Numbered from the stretch's first letter, positions 20,470-33,699 are shown. The stretch is DNA of 64,000 nucleotides from Plumapathes pennacea (GCA_964036295.1 OZ038465.1:21324331-21388330), one strand, 5' to 3'. Notes: generated by a model not told the origin, from the sequence alone. Translations and numbers: made by a program.

Positions 20470-23400
20470 AAATAGTGCTTGAAGGCCAGCCGATAGCTCC
20501 AAGGGGCAGGTAATACACGTCTATTTACTTTCTTTACTCAACTCGTTCGTTTATATATGCATTGCTTCGAGCTCATCGGACATTTTGTGGCCGCGATAAA
20601 GCTTTCTTGTTGTGATGCTATAAATTTTCACGACAGAAAACTGTTTTGACCGTTTGAGTCTTGACAGTTAAATCAACTTCCAGTGTCATACAGTGCAGAG
20701 GTTATAACTTGCCACTTAAAAACTTGCTTTATAGACAAAATCACAACATATATATCACTCTACAGAAGAAGTTGGCATTTCTGTGCATTTGATTAGAGAG
20801 AACTGTGTTTATTAAAATTGCAGCACTAGAAACCATGATTTCAGTTTATCAAAAAACAGATCAAAATATTTGTCCTCTGTGAAATTATACAGTGCAAAAA
20901 CTTGTGAGTTCTGGTTTAAGTAGGCAGTTTTTTTTTTTTTTTTTTTTAACTGCTCAGCTGTTTTTATCATGTACTGTATAACACTGTATAAGTACTATAT
21001 GAACTGTATTTTGTATGTTGGGCTAAACTTTCCAAAAACCCGGCCACTACTTTCCATAACAGTACAGTCTTTGTTTGTATTTACTTCTTTGTCTTACTAA
21101 GCCCCCCTCCCCTTTGCTATAAATCATAGTACATATACTAATATAAAATGTATATATAAATAAACAGAAATGATGTTTAGTAAACTATAAATTGTTATGA
21201 ATGATTATTTTGTCAATTTGGCACCAGGAAAAGAATGTAATTTATTGCTGCATTTCCTTTTGCATTTTTGAATTAGCAGTTTAGCTGTACTTTATACATT
21301 ACTGTGTATAAAGTAATGTTCAGAAGAGATTTACTGTGTTAGTAGCTGGTGTGGGCAGAAAAAAATTGCCATGATCTAAATAAGTTCAATTAGATAATGC
21401 CCTGACAAGTCAATGCCTTCAGTAGACTGAAAGTCAAAAATCCATTTGCAGATACATAATCATAAGCCAAACAAGTCATTTGCATTCACCATGTGCAGTT
21501 AGTTTCATTTCACTTCAGCCAGCTCTTTACTAGCATTAATTTCTTTCTTTTCCTAGATAGAACTAGTGATATGGTTTAAGTTTTCTTTTGAACAAGTTTT
21601 TTTTCCATGCACCTGCATGACATCTGGTGAGATATTGTCTAAACTGTTACCCCACCAACACAATCTGCTTTCCCACCCACCCATAATATTTCAAGCCACA
21701 GAACACACTTTTTTAATTATAGACTTTGATGCTTGTTTTGTTTTTCATAGGTCCCTAAATATCAAGACAAACATGAAGTTCACTAAGTCCAACTGGAAAA
21801 AGTATCTTTCTGTGATTAGGAAGAGGTAGTTTATACCCACATGACATGGGAAATGAGACTTTTTTTTAAGATAAGAATTTCAATACAGTACTAAACTGAT
21901 GCTCTTCTCGTGTCTCACAGCATCTTACAGTTGTGGATAATGTGCGAACCTGACTCTCATTTGTCTAATATTCTGTAAAATTATTGAATATTTATAATTC
22001 ATTTTTCCATTTTCACTCACAGGAGAGTATAGGGTTAGGGCTATATTTCTCTGGCATGGGATTTTGTGTGTTTGTACATGTACTAGGCAACACATGCAAC
22101 AATTTGCTTCTGAGAAGTATAATGTAACCTACAGGTACTTGAGAAGTATGTAATAATACAGTCTTTCACCAATGAATATGTAGTGCGAAGACTGACTCTG
22201 TATACTTTCTTATGAGACAGAATAAATTACTGTGAAATGGACATGGCATGATGAATAATATCATAAGAACTTCCTTCTTTTAAGACCATCCTACATATTA
22301 TATAATAAAATTACTGTACTCTTCAAACAGCAGTGGGACCCCGGGGAGGGGGGGTAGTACTATGCCATATAGGTATGTGCCACCCCAAAGGGTATCGGTT
22401 TCAAACATTTTTAGTCTGAAATAGGGTATAGATTTTAATAGAAATGTATACACAGCAAATGGAAGAAAACACAGAGTGGAAATTGATGCAAAAGAAATAA
22501 ATCTCTAAAAAGGTCTGAAATATGGTATTACATTTTGGAGTCAGGTCTGAAATAGGGTATATATTTATGGAGTCAGGTCTAAATTAGGGTATAGTAAGTC
22601 AGATATTTTGGTCTGAGATAGGGTAAGGGGTTTTCAGGTCCAGGCGGCACACCCCCGCCCAAAGTTATGATGAGTACTCTCCGGAATGGGAAACATGCCA
22701 ATATCATGTAAATGCTAATATAGTGTCATCCGCCTTTAATTACATTATATAATATTGAAATGTGTGGTGAAAGCATACAGTACATGAGAGCTCTAAGCAA
22801 TGTCATACATAATCGATTACTTGGGTGTGGGACCTCTGCAAATATCGTATTTCTAGTACTTTAAATAAATCCGTGCTCTGGAGCTTAGAACTTCACATGC
22901 ACTTGGTTTTTCTTAACAAAGTTTAAATAAACAGTGACAAGCAGTGATAAAGTGAGCGGTTCCCAGTCTCGAACAGGTCAAAGCTAAGGACCTCTCATAT
23001 TCTGCCGATGGTACATTGGACATGTCGGGAATTTACCAGGAAAATGGCTTGGGGCTGATTTACAAGAATCGTACGAAAATAGCATGACACTCACAAGCAT
23101 ATATCCCGCAAACATCACATGCAGTATATTTCCACACAACACACGAGGTGACATACAAGTTCAAAGGTGGCAGGTTCTCTGGCTGTCTCTCGAGACACTT
23201 TGTTCAAACGAAATAGCAAAAATGCATGAGAGCAGACTTTTCAAAGCTACAACAAACAAACTCACCAATATTTCAGTCGACAAAGATTGCTGGTCCGACG
23301 AAAGAAGCGGGGGAACGAAGGCACACACTGCACCTATGGTTCTGCAGCCTCTATTTCACGTAGCACTTATCTGCCCCTGGGTGAGGGGGTGAGCGTTATG

Positions 23401-23609
23401 CCCAGACATGATTTCCAGTTTGATCCCAGAACCACTGGGGACATTTAGTATTGTAGTAAGGACAATCTTCATAGAAAGCTGCAACTGAAATCATCGTAGT
23501 ATACTGTGCGCTTGGAGTTGCTTGTCCCATTATTTAACCGCAGTGTTTGACCGCAGAGGGGTGGGTAGGGGGAAGGGTAAATGTTTGAGCCCGCGCAAAC
23601 GCGTTCAAA
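20470..23609. other. No gene recognised; one repeat-rich GC-ended element inside
   Basis: This 3.1 kb is AT-rich with poly-T runs and no credible coding. Around 22338-22684 is a short element: its left end (CCCCGGGGAGGGGGGGTAGT) and right end (GGCGGCACACCCCCGCCC...AGTACTC) are near-inverted copies, resembling the GC-rich ends of the foldback at 30599-31958. Its interior holds about five copies of AGGTCTGAAATAGGGTAT or close variants (22415-22630). Confidence 0.5.
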
Positions 23610-26600
23610 ATGGCCGACGTGACGGCATTTTTGAGAATCAAACACTCTATCTGTGTACAAGATGAATGGTTAAGGGATCGCATAGGGTTAGCCAAGCAAA
23701 GGAACCAGGTGCCATCCTTCTTCAGTTTTAGTTGATTTTGGAGGAGAGGGTAGCCTGCGTGCAGACGTCCATTCCTGTATCCCGCTAAAGTTCCTTTCCC
23801 GACTTTATAGCGGACATACACGACGTCTGCACGGAGGCTTGGGAAAGGGCACCACTTTTAAAGATGCTGTTTTTTCTCTTTTATATGAATTTAATAGCGC
23901 GGGTAACTACTAGCTGGAACCAACAATTTAAAACATCACAGAGTAAACCTGGAAGGTTGCCGCAAGAAAGCACAAAATAATATGAACAAAAAGAACTACA
24001 GCACTATATCTTTTACTGGTTGGACGGTCCTTTGTGGAGATTACACGTTTTGTCTTATTATACAGTATAATAGTGCTTTTCACTCCTTACATACTGTAAG
24101 TGTCTCTCAAGTAAATCTCTCTACTGAGCTTGGTTTTGTGTCTTTTAAAATTGCATTAGAATCATAGAATTAGTTATACCCTCCGCTCGCCATGTTTTAT
24201 CGTCCGGTATCTCACCAGAAAATCTGCACTTCACAAACTGCGTACAGTTGTGAAAGTGGCTTATTCCAGCTGTTACCATCACTCCAGGGACTTTTCAAGC
24301 CTGACTGCAAATTAGCAATTTCACTTTTTCTCTCATTCTTTCCCTATTAACATTTTTGTGGTTTGATAACCATTGAATTTATTATGATACCACACTACAA
24401 ATCCCCCTCCCCCGGGCAAGGAAAAACTGGCAATTTCACTCTTTCTCTCATTCTTTCTCTATTAATGTTTTTGCTGTTCTCTTGTGAATTCTGCCCCAGG
24501 GGAGGGTGATACAGGTTACAGGTGCACATTAAATGACCCCAATTATCATAGGCTTGAATCATTTTCTTCATCTAATTTCACAGATGTTATGGTGTTTACA
24601 GTATAAGGTACAGTACAGTATAGAAGGAACTGCTGATATTTTAGTCTTGTACTTTTTTAGGGTCGGCTCTTGTCCTCACAGCAGTTAGGTGAGTTTGTCT
24701 TTGTTCAGTGGTTGCTAGCAGATCTGCAAGAGATAGGCAGGCCATGCCTTCCTGATAATATCTCAAATGAGGAAATCATCACACTGGAGGGAAATTTCTG
24801 CTTGCAGGTATGCCATGCAATAAAACATTTTTGGAGGGAGGGTGTGAGGATAATCTTGAAGCCTATTTAGCACTTAAAACAGTCACTATGTGAGGCAAAA
24901 ACATCAATAGTGTCACAGTTGCTTACTAACTGTACTTACAGAGATTCTGCTAGACCGGCATATTTTACTGATAAAAATTGTACTGTACCAGAAAAAAATT
25001 GAGGCTGCCAGTGTTCCGTAACGGAAAAATATGAAGTACAACCTTTTTTTCTGAAGGTTCTCCTGTCCAAAGGGAGCCCACACTGGGCATTCTACTCATT
25101 CTAGTGAAGAAATGCGCCAAAATGGTTGAAAAACTCTATCTTGTGTCCAGTTCTGCTGCAGCAGAAGAAATAATTATTTTGCTTCCTGTATATGTTGTAC
25201 CAGTTCCAGGTGGCTTTGTACCTGAAAACATATATTTCCAACCAACAAGCAAGTTTTATCCAATTATTTTCATGTGTGTTTGTGATATTATGTCAGGCAC
25301 ACCAAACATGTGGTTCCCTATTTTAAAGTTTTTATTTTATTGAAAACGTCAATTAGCAAATATTAAAATTGGCAATTAACCTTGTGATGTCCAAATGTGG
25401 GATTCTGCCAAAATGTGTCATGAAGTTACATTTAATATTGTTGAAAGCTGCGAACATTCTGTGCAATGGGTATTGCACAAAACAGTAAATTCAAGTGCAG
25501 ATTTTGTACTTAATGTAACCCTCGTAAAACCTCAAGACTTTGTAAAATTCATTAATAATTCATACTGTAAGTGTGCAAACCAATCCGAGCTCAGCTTTGA
25601 GTAAAATGCACACTTAATATTATTTTATATGCCAATAAATATCTGATGAACTATTAATTAGTATCTTAGCTTTTGATAAAGATTTGTTGTTGTACTGATT
25701 AGTATGCATAACTTTTCATAAAGATCTGTACACTGCACAGAACAATGATATACATTCTAGTCACTCTTTTATTTCACAAGCACAATAAAATATTTGTATC
25801 TGATCTTTATGTGGCTCAACATTGCAAATACCCATAAAGATTGGCCGCAAATATTTCATTCTATCACATAGAGAGAACTTTGCCTCTGATCACTCCCTCC
25901 TTTTGTGTCAAACTTATATGTATTTTCTTATTCTTCTGTTGTGTTCTTATTGTTTTGCAGGTTAATTCTTTCATGGATGTTGGGCAGCCTGTATATTCAC
26001 AGTTGGTAAAATTGAGGGTACAAGAAAACCCAGAAAATCTAATATCAAGCAACAAAATTAGTACAGTGGTAAGCAAGACAAAGATTGAGCAAAGAATACA
26101 ATTATAAAGTTATACACTTTAGTATTGTGTCATTGATAAGATGAAGAGGCATAATTTGACACTTTTAAAAAATTCTGTAAAAGGAGAAAGACAACACAAG
26201 CTCTATTTTATAGTTATATGTATAGGAAGAGAAATATTCCTCGGCCAGCAGAAAACCTCACTTTATATGCATTATTTTTTAGGTTTGGCATAAACCTTCA
26301 ATAGCTAGTACATGTAATTGTGTCCCTTTATTGATACATAGCAACAATGGAAAGCAAGGCCTTCCAGGATGTTGATTCTGCAGTTAACAGATGGAACACA
26401 GTGTATTGAGGGAATGGAATACCAGTCAATCCAAGCTCTACAAGCCACAATGACCCCTGGCATAAAGGTAATATTTATCTGACCTTAGACTCTTTCATGT
26501 CAAGCAGATGCAATCAATCATTATTTGGATCACTTGTTCAAAGCTCAGTATGCTGACTTGGATTTTTTTCTCTCAACCTCTTGGCAAAGTATTGTCTGTA

Positions 26601-28795
26601 TACATGACTATACTTTCTAGGTTACAAGTGTACATTGGATCCTAAAATTGCATACAGAGGAAAAAGTTTTAAGGTATTAACCACCAACACCACCAAATGA
26701 CCACTTTCCAGCAGATTTCAATTTAAATGGCATCAGTTGACAATAGACAATTTCATATATATAAAACAGTTTGTTATTAAATTGTCTAGCTGCTTTGAAT
26801 AATGTCTGTCATTGATAACAATAAAATTAGATGATGAAATGCATCGATTTGAAGACACTGCCAAAGAAATGGCCAGTATTTAAAACGCTTCTGTTTCGGT
26901 TTCCATGCATAAACAGTGAAAGGGGGCCTTCAAAACCCACTCAACTTGGTATATGAAACACATGTAAAAGCTCATATTAGCAAAAGAATGTGTATCAAGC
27001 ATGTACATTGTTAAGGTATAGGCTGATTATCAGCATGACAAGTAAACTATTGCTGTTCTGTCTGTCTGTCAGATTGAAGTGTATGGTAAAATAACCTGCC
27101 GACTGGGGATATTACTACTGACAGCAGACAATGTGAAAGTGCTTGGAGGAGAAGTGGGACACTTCATAGAAAAAAAATCCATGTGGAAAATGCTTCATCA
27201 AGAAATGTGAGAACCTTTCTTCATTGAATGTAAATCATCATTGTCAATCATTAGTTAGATAAATTGTCAATAATTTCAGAGGGTGGCTACATCAAGCTAC
27301 AATCCTGGCCAACACTCTCCAAAAATGCTATTTTTTCACCATCACTCTTGTTCAACAACAAAAGCGGCTCCCCCCTCCCCCTATACAATGTTGCTTAAAG
27401 AGTGTGCACTTTGAGCACACTAAGTCAACATTGTATGGAGGAAGGGGGCGAGAAGTGTGAAAGTGTGAAAGTGTCATCATTTTCAGATAAAAGCTAAGTG
27501 TCCCATGACTTTTGGCCAGGATTGTAGTTATGGTGGCTCTCTACCTGCATGTCATCACAGCACTGGGAACATTCCCCTACTTATTTAGAGAAGCATGTGA
27601 GTTATTGATTGTTCCCATATTAACTCTGGCTTAGCGAAGACTGAGAGACTAGTTCACTGGCTTAATGTGTCCATCCAAGGAGTGCAGACGGGAACAAAGC
27701 CCAGCTCACTTACACTAGAATCAAATCTCTGTGGGAATCTGCATTGATGATAGACTTGCAATTTACATAACCATATGGCCATCCGAACATTAGTTGATAG
27801 TTGACAAGCTCCACTTTATCATAAGATTACAATATTACACAAACGTACACCTTTAGAATTTCTCAAGTAATTATTCAACAGCTATGTGATAACTTAGTAA
27901 GTACACTTGAAATACCTGGACTGCATTTGTGTATGATCTATTTTTATAGAGGACTAGATATTCTAGCAGATGGTGGCCCAGTGAATTCAGAGCCTGAACG
28001 AATCAAACATAAGACAGCAAATGCCGCTCCAACAAATGTGCCATCTACACAGAGAAGCAGCAACACAACAATCAACATTGGAGGCAGTAGGGCTGGTACA
28101 GGCTCTTCGAATCAAAGCCAACAGCACAGGCAAAGACAACAGAGTATGAGAAGTTTTAATTCAGCTAGTTATCAACCGAGCAATGTGCAAGTAACCTGTA
28201 TACAGCCATCCCAAACGGGACACACTGGCTATGTGCAAGAAAACAGACAAGTTTCTACCACTGGTAATAGTGAAACTGCTGTCAGAAATGGTTCAAGAAA
28301 TGACTCAAATCCTTCGGATGAGATTGGGTACTTTGAATTTGATGAGTTTGATGAGAATTTTGATTTTGATTAGTTGGATGAATCTGAGAAAGAAGGACAA
28401 CAAGTAGCCAAACCAATGGATATGTGGACGGATGATTTTGATGCAATCCCAGATGAAGAGTTACTTTTCGAAACCAGTGTAGATCAGAGTGATTCAAGTG
28501 AAGTGACTACTGTTATCGAAGAACCAAGCAAAACCTTGAAGGTGGAACACTCCTTACAGTTTACAGGTGACTTTGGGACTGTTAGCACCAGAAACTCTTT
28601 GGGTAACACTTCAGGACAATCTGCTAAATTTAGTCTCCATGCCAACGTCATGGATTCATCTTCTTCTACTGGTTTGAAACTAGAATCAGAGGCTTCATCT
28701 GATCCAACTGCTGGAGATGAGAGGCTTCTGTCAAGAGGCGCGGGTATGTTTAATCCTGGGAAGACCTGCTGTCAAACAAGACGCTTCAGCGCAAG
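23610..28795 (+). CDS. RMI1: RecQ-mediated genome instability protein 1, six exons seen, one in-frame TAG
   Basis: Six exons join in phase: 23610-23708, 24661-24807, 25961-26068, 26342-26467, 27073-27206 and 27950-28795, with AG acceptors and GT donors. They give an N-terminal helical part (DEWLRDRI, then [12 protein letters not shown]), [10 protein letters not shown], the OB-fold with [13 protein letters not shown] and [10 protein letters not shown], and [20 protein letters not shown]1 is the OB-fold scaffold of the BLM-TOP3A dissolvasome, acting in the nucleus on double Holliday junctions. Exon 6 encodes the acidic, low-complexity linker, in which TAG at 28371-28373 interrupts an otherwise continuous frame. 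A GTATAT donor follows GCGCAAG at 28795. No C-terminal OB2 domain is seen downstream, so the gene is partial, broken by mutation, or has distant exons. It is the only clear host gene in the window. Confidence 0.9.
27298..27526. mobile_element. MITE 2 in RMI1 intron 5 (Tc1/mariner-like)
   Basis: The ends read TACAATCCTGGCCAA and TTGGCCAGGATTGTA, perfect inverted repeats flanked by TA, as Tc1/mariner insertions leave. The interior has CCCCCTCCCCCTATACAATG facing CATTGTATGGAGGAAGGGGG. It shares this design with MITEs 1 and 3 and lies in the intron before the last visible RMI1 exon. Confidence 0.85.
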
Positions 28796-30264
28796 GTATA
28801 TGAATCTTTCTTTGCACAGATTCCCCTAACCATTTTTAAGAGAAAGAAATATATGAATGGTGTAGCAAAGGAATAAAGCACGCATCAGTTATAGAAGCAC
28901 GCAGCAATTTGAATGAACACGAGAGAAGTATGGAGAAGCACGGCGCCGCCGATAAGATAAGGCAAATGATAACTTGGCAAAAAAAAAAAAAACAACAAGA
29001 AAAGGAACCGAGTTTCACGCAAGTTGACGTTAAATTGACGCATGCGTGTTATGTCGAGTTCTAATGACGTGGAATTTGTCAGCACTCACCAATCAGATTG
29101 CGCGTACTATCCACTTTATCTTATATTGAGGATTGGTAGGTAAAGGACGTTCGCGCCAAAAACTTTTAAGGTTCAGAATTTTTCAAATTTCTGCAATAGT
29201 TATCCTCGAGCGAAGCGAGGGTAATAATCACGACGCTAATGCAGCAAAATCGTCTTATTTGAAGACTCCAAGCGTGTCGCCATCTCGAAATTTAACGTTT
29301 ATAGGTGTGTGTGTCAGGTACGACTTTTTAGGCCAGGTACCTAAGGCAATGACGTTATAATTATCGACTAGCGTCTCCGCCTCGGAAGGAAGCTAGTCGC
29401 CCCACCTCCAAAGACGTATTTTTCCTAAAAGAAGATAACACAGTGATGAATTATGCCAAAAATAGTCTTTCATAATTATCTTTATAGTCTTTCACCTGTT
29501 TTCAAACATTCTCGCTGAGTTTATACATCTTTTGGGCAGTTCAATCGTTATCTCAGTGCATCAGAATATCACAGAAACGAGACATGGAAGACATTCAACC
29601 GTATTTATCAGAACTAGAGGGTTGGGATGACGGTCAAAATTTTCCATCTGAACCAAGCACATCATCGCCCGTTGGACAGGCATCTGTCTGTGCGATGACG
29701 AATAGATTCCCGCAGAGGAGCAGAAAGACATTCCACCGTGCCCAAAGTGCTTCTCTAAGCTTATTTTCGGCCGAAATTGAGTGAACGATCATCACAATGT
29801 CCAGCAGATTCATATCCATGAAGATTTCAACGGTCTACCACGGTCTACCACGTAAACAAAAGATTATTTACATAATTCCTTTTGTTCTGATTGGTAGACC
29901 GTTGGTTTTCCGTCAAAACAGTTTTCTTTTTTCGCCAATTAGCTTTAAAATAGTGACAGTTCATTGAACAAGAGGTAACACACACGAAGTAGCGTTCACA
30001 GTGTTTATTTCAGGCCGTATTTGTGGCAAACATACCATCAATTAATAACACACCGGAAGTAATACTGTACTAGTCTTATCCCCCGTCATTTCCGGAAATT
30101 TCAAATTTCATACAATTTGGAACATTAAAAGCTAGTCGCCCCACCTCCAAAGAACCATGGGACTTATTTTTCCTAATAGAAGATAGTACAGTGATGAATC
30201 ATGCCAAAAATAGTCTTTCATAAAAACGACGCTCTGAGCCAGCATTTTCGACACATGACTATCG
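28796..30264. other. No recognised gene; 90-bp direct repeats and a small ORF
   Basis: Two direct repeats of about 90 bp, both starting AGCTAGTCGCCCCACCTCCA and ending near AAAATAGTCTTTCATAA, lie at 29391-29475 and 30130-30222. Between them 29584-29784 is an open frame (66 residues) beginning MEDIQPYLSELEGW. The IQPY start resembles the PYxFEP region of the P2X7-like proteins elsewhere in the window, but no zinc domain follows, so I do not call it a gene. Confidence 0.45.
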
Positions 30265-30528
30265 GACAATCAAATGCAAAAATAGTTGAGACACAGTGCA
30301 TATTTTGAGCAATTTATCGGGTTTTAAGTTTTGTTTATTTCTGCCCCCCTCCCCCCGTCTCAATGTTGTTCGGGCCTGAAATCTGGTTGTGCGATATTGG
30401 ATACTCAACACTGAAACGGAGGAGGGGGGAAAGATGCTGTCAAATGAAATCCAAATGAGAGTGAGGGAATAGAAGAGAAGAATGGGTCTTTTTCTGCGAG
30501 TGTCTCAACCATTTTGCATTTGATTGTC
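30265..30528. mobile_element. MITE 3 (Tc1/mariner-like)
   Basis: GACAATCAAATGCAAAAATA...GTTGAGACAC at the left is mirrored by GTGTCTCAACC...TTTGCATTTGATTGTC at the right. The interior again has CCCCCCTCCCCCC and CAATGTTG facing CAACACTGAAACGGAGGAGG. It lies immediately upstream of the STPR-like ORF copy 2. Confidence 0.85.
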
Positions 30529-32324
30529 GTCTTCAAAAGAGAAGGGAACAAGCACGGGCAAGGCGAAATCGTGAAACGATCAAACAGCGCCAAATACGCC
30601 CGGGGGGGGGGTACTCAAAGGACTTTTGTACGGGGAGGCTCCGCCCGGACTGTCAACCCCTTACCCTTTAAAATACCATCCTGGGGGCAAAATCGGGACC
30701 CTTTTATATACCTCCAGTACAAATGCACCCCTTTTTAAGCTCGCGTTCAGCACGAAGTGCTGAAAAGCGAAGCTTCATGCAATCCAGTCAATTGGAATGT
30801 GTCCCGGTGCTGTCAACAATGGATTCCAAATATGGAAGTCGTTCTGTTCCCAATTTGGGCCGTATCGATATTACCAAAACGCAACAAAATCGAGAGCGCG
30901 ATCGTCGAAGTATTGCGATCGAGCGACTTCAGCTTGTCGAAATATTTCTATCGTTTGATTATATTTGCTTTGCTTCGCATAGTTTTCACCAACAATGAAA
31001 AATGCTGTAGAGAACTGAGAGAAGAAGAATTCGAAAATGAATTTGACCCAAACCGCAAGTAATATCAACAAGTTATCAGATTTCATTTAAACTTATTAGA
31101 CTTGAAACTCAGCCAAAAGAAGAAAGGCGTGTTTTCTTCAAGCACGTATTTAGCTTGAATGCAGCCCAGGCTGGAGTATCATGGCCTCTGATGAATATGT
31201 AGATGTTGAACATAAGCTGTGCATGACATGAGTAATGAAGTCACGGATAGACTTTTTTCAGTGCGACTCCGGAAGGTCTCCTTCCGGTTCAAAGATTTGG
31301 ACTCGGTGAAGAATTTTAAATTCTCCCATTTCGAGCGTCTAAGTTTTATAATTTTCACCCTCTGCCGCCTTGTAAATGAGGGTTTTCAAAACTGAGACTA
31401 AATCGAATACACGGTTCAGCAAAAGTGGAGGCCCGCGGAAACGGATGCGAACTTCCACATACCTAAAATTGAGCAATTTTTACGATGTGGCCTTGAGCCA
31501 GTTCTATTAAATACCCACTCCCTCAAAAGTACTTTTTACAAATTCGCGAGCTTACAGCTGCCTTGCTGCTTTGATTTATACCTTTGATCAGGAACGAGAT
31601 ATTCTTCAACAGATCATTTATTCAGTTCCTAAACTGGCGGGAAGCATCAGGCAGTACAAACACCTCTTGCTTTGATTTGTAGCTTTCGATTCCACGGCAG
31701 GGTGCTTCCCACTTTTAACAAAGCGGAGTTTCCGGTCTTCCGCCGTTTTTTTCCCCTGTTTTTCCTGGCGTTTTTGGTACCCCTTTAAAATACCAAAATT
31801 ATTTCCTCACTCCACCCTTTTTATTGACCCTTTAAAATACCAAAAAAACGTCATTTTCCTATACCCTTTTTTATACCTCGATCGTAAAAATACACCCCTT
31901 TCGGGCGGAGCCTCCCCGTATAGCCGATCATAGGGAGTACCCCCCCCCCCCCCCCGGGCAAATACGTCTAGAGAAAAGACGACAAACATGTTATAACCGA
32001 CAGAATCATGAACGGAAGCGTGCCGAAGAAACGGCTCCGCAATGGGAACAGCGCTTGAAAGCAAATGGGGAGCCTCAGACGCCGTTTTGTGTTAAACTCA
32101 GATACTTATTCAGAAAGGACAAGCAACATAGTTTAGTCAGTGGAAATCGAACAATCACCGTGACAAATATATTCTACCCGTGTCTTGTAACTCGATTACT
32201 TCAAGAATGTATTAGAATCTGTATGCTGATCATTTTCCCTCGAAGTATTGCTTTAATACGTTTCTGTCGCCAGTTTCGGCCACCGTATTCGCTCAGTGCA
32301 ATCGGAACTTGGAGTCTTGAATGA
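30529..32324 (+). pseudogene. STPR-like ORF copy 2, split by a foldback insertion
   Basis: 30529-30598 encodes QKRREQARARRNRETIKQRQ, and the frame continues beyond the 1.36-kb insert at about 31967 with LEKRRQTCYNRQNHERKRAE. This is paralogous to the ORF at 19.9 kb (same QKRREQAR start and LE(R/K)RRQT). After about 32090 the frame runs to 32324 into sequence with no charged repeat, perhaps past a lost splice site. The two insertions (MITE 3 upstream, foldback inside) disable it. Confidence 0.55.
30599..31958. mobile_element. hAT-type foldback element with 8-bp target duplication
   Basis: The 1360-bp element has ends CCCGGGGGGGGGGGTACT and AGTACCCCC...CCCCGGG. Inside them GGGGAGGCTCCGCCCG faces CGGGCGGAGCCTCCCC, and runs of CCCTTTAAAATACC occur near both ends. 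It is flanked by CAAATACG at 30591-30598 and 31959-31966, a perfect 8-bp duplication typical of hAT elements. No transposase is present, so it is non-autonomous. Confidence 0.9.
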
Positions 32325-32765
32325 TTTAGTCAGTCTTTTTTTTTTTTCAAGACTAAAACTGTAACAAATGCTGTAATCAGAGACGCGGTGATTGCAGCGA
32401 GAATCGTTCACAAGCCCGTAGAAGTATGACTAGGTCTGAAGCCCGTGTATAATTTGAGTAAACCGTTCAAGTTTTGCTTTGATTCTGGGAGAAATCATGC
32501 TTTTTGAGCGGGTTCACATACAAAACAATTTGAGCTCATTAAATATGCATGCCTGAGTCTGGTGCATGCAATCCAGAGTAAAAAAAATTGCACAGGAAAC
32601 CTATTTAATTGTACTGCCTATGAATTCAAAATTGGAAACAGTGTTCCATTTTCCCGTACTACGACGGCCGACCAACTTCAAGTTTTGAGTATTAAATTTT
32701 GAGAACGTGCTTGGCAGACTGTATGAATTAATTTGTCGTGCCGACCGTGGGAAATACGTACGCGT
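32313..32765. repeat. Fragment related to the foldback at 44155-44793
   Basis: GAGTCTTGAATGATTTAG, ATTGCAGCGAGAATCGTTCA and GACCGTGGGAAATACGTACG occur here in the same order as in the 44.4-44.6 kb foldback core, with insertions between them. A poly-T run at 32338-32348 interrupts it. It is an older copy of that family. Confidence 0.6.
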
Positions 32766-33419
32766 CACACAATCGACTCTTTTTTTCAACGCAAAAGTAT
32801 AACACACACCACTCTTTTTCTTCTTCCTTTGCGTGTAGCACTTGAGTTCAAAGAAAAGATGAGTCAACATTTCGGCAAAACAAAGGCTACTCTTGTTGGG
32901 AGTACCAAAGTAAAAGTCCCATCAATGGCAGAGCGAGGGATATTTGCGATTATCGTATTTCTAGTATTATTATAAACTAATTCATAAAATGCAAAAAAAA
33001 TTGGGGGTCACTAGGCTCATTTCGGAGATAATTGGTGTCATAAATTGCCAAATTTGGTCATTCCAATCGTCTTAGGTATCGCTTGTTTATGAGCAGAAAC
33101 ATCGGCAATAATCGAATTTGAACTTAATGGGTGCATTAAGAAAACTGATTCAATTTAAGACCTTTTCAAGGCCCAATAAGGCGTAGATAGCCATTTTTGC
33201 AGCTTCTTAAAGACTTTCGTGACCGATTCTTTAGCGTCCGCGGGAGTGTAAAAGGTGGATTTTAAAAAAACTTCTAACATTCAGAATTATTTGATTTTTT
33301 AATATTATCTAGAAAATCGGTTAAATCGGTTATTTACTAAAAGAAAAGTAAGCGTCACCAGACTTTTAAGAGAGTTATTTTGATGAATAGTATCCAAGAA
33401 CCATGTTTTGTTAAAGTCC
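32766..33419. other. No feature recognised
   Basis: About 650 bases of AT-rich sequence without coding signal, tandem repeat or clear inverted repeat. It leads to the left end of THAP transposon B. Confidence 0.5.
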
Positions 33420-33699
33420 ATGTAAACCCAAAATCGACCCCTTTTTTCGTTCATTCAGTGTAAAGCTACCAAGGATAGAATAATTCTGTTATTAGAATTT
33501 CATGATGTGCGCGTTTCGCAGAGAAACAGCTCCGTGAACATGCCATAATCGAGCGCTTCAGAAAAACGCGCCATTTCAGGATGTGACGTCACAAGGGTCA
33601 GACGGGAAAACCGGAAGTCAGTTTTCGCACTGATTTTTCTCCTCATATTTTGTAAGGTTGGTAAAACGTTGTATCGTTCAGTTCTGTAGAAATTCTAGT

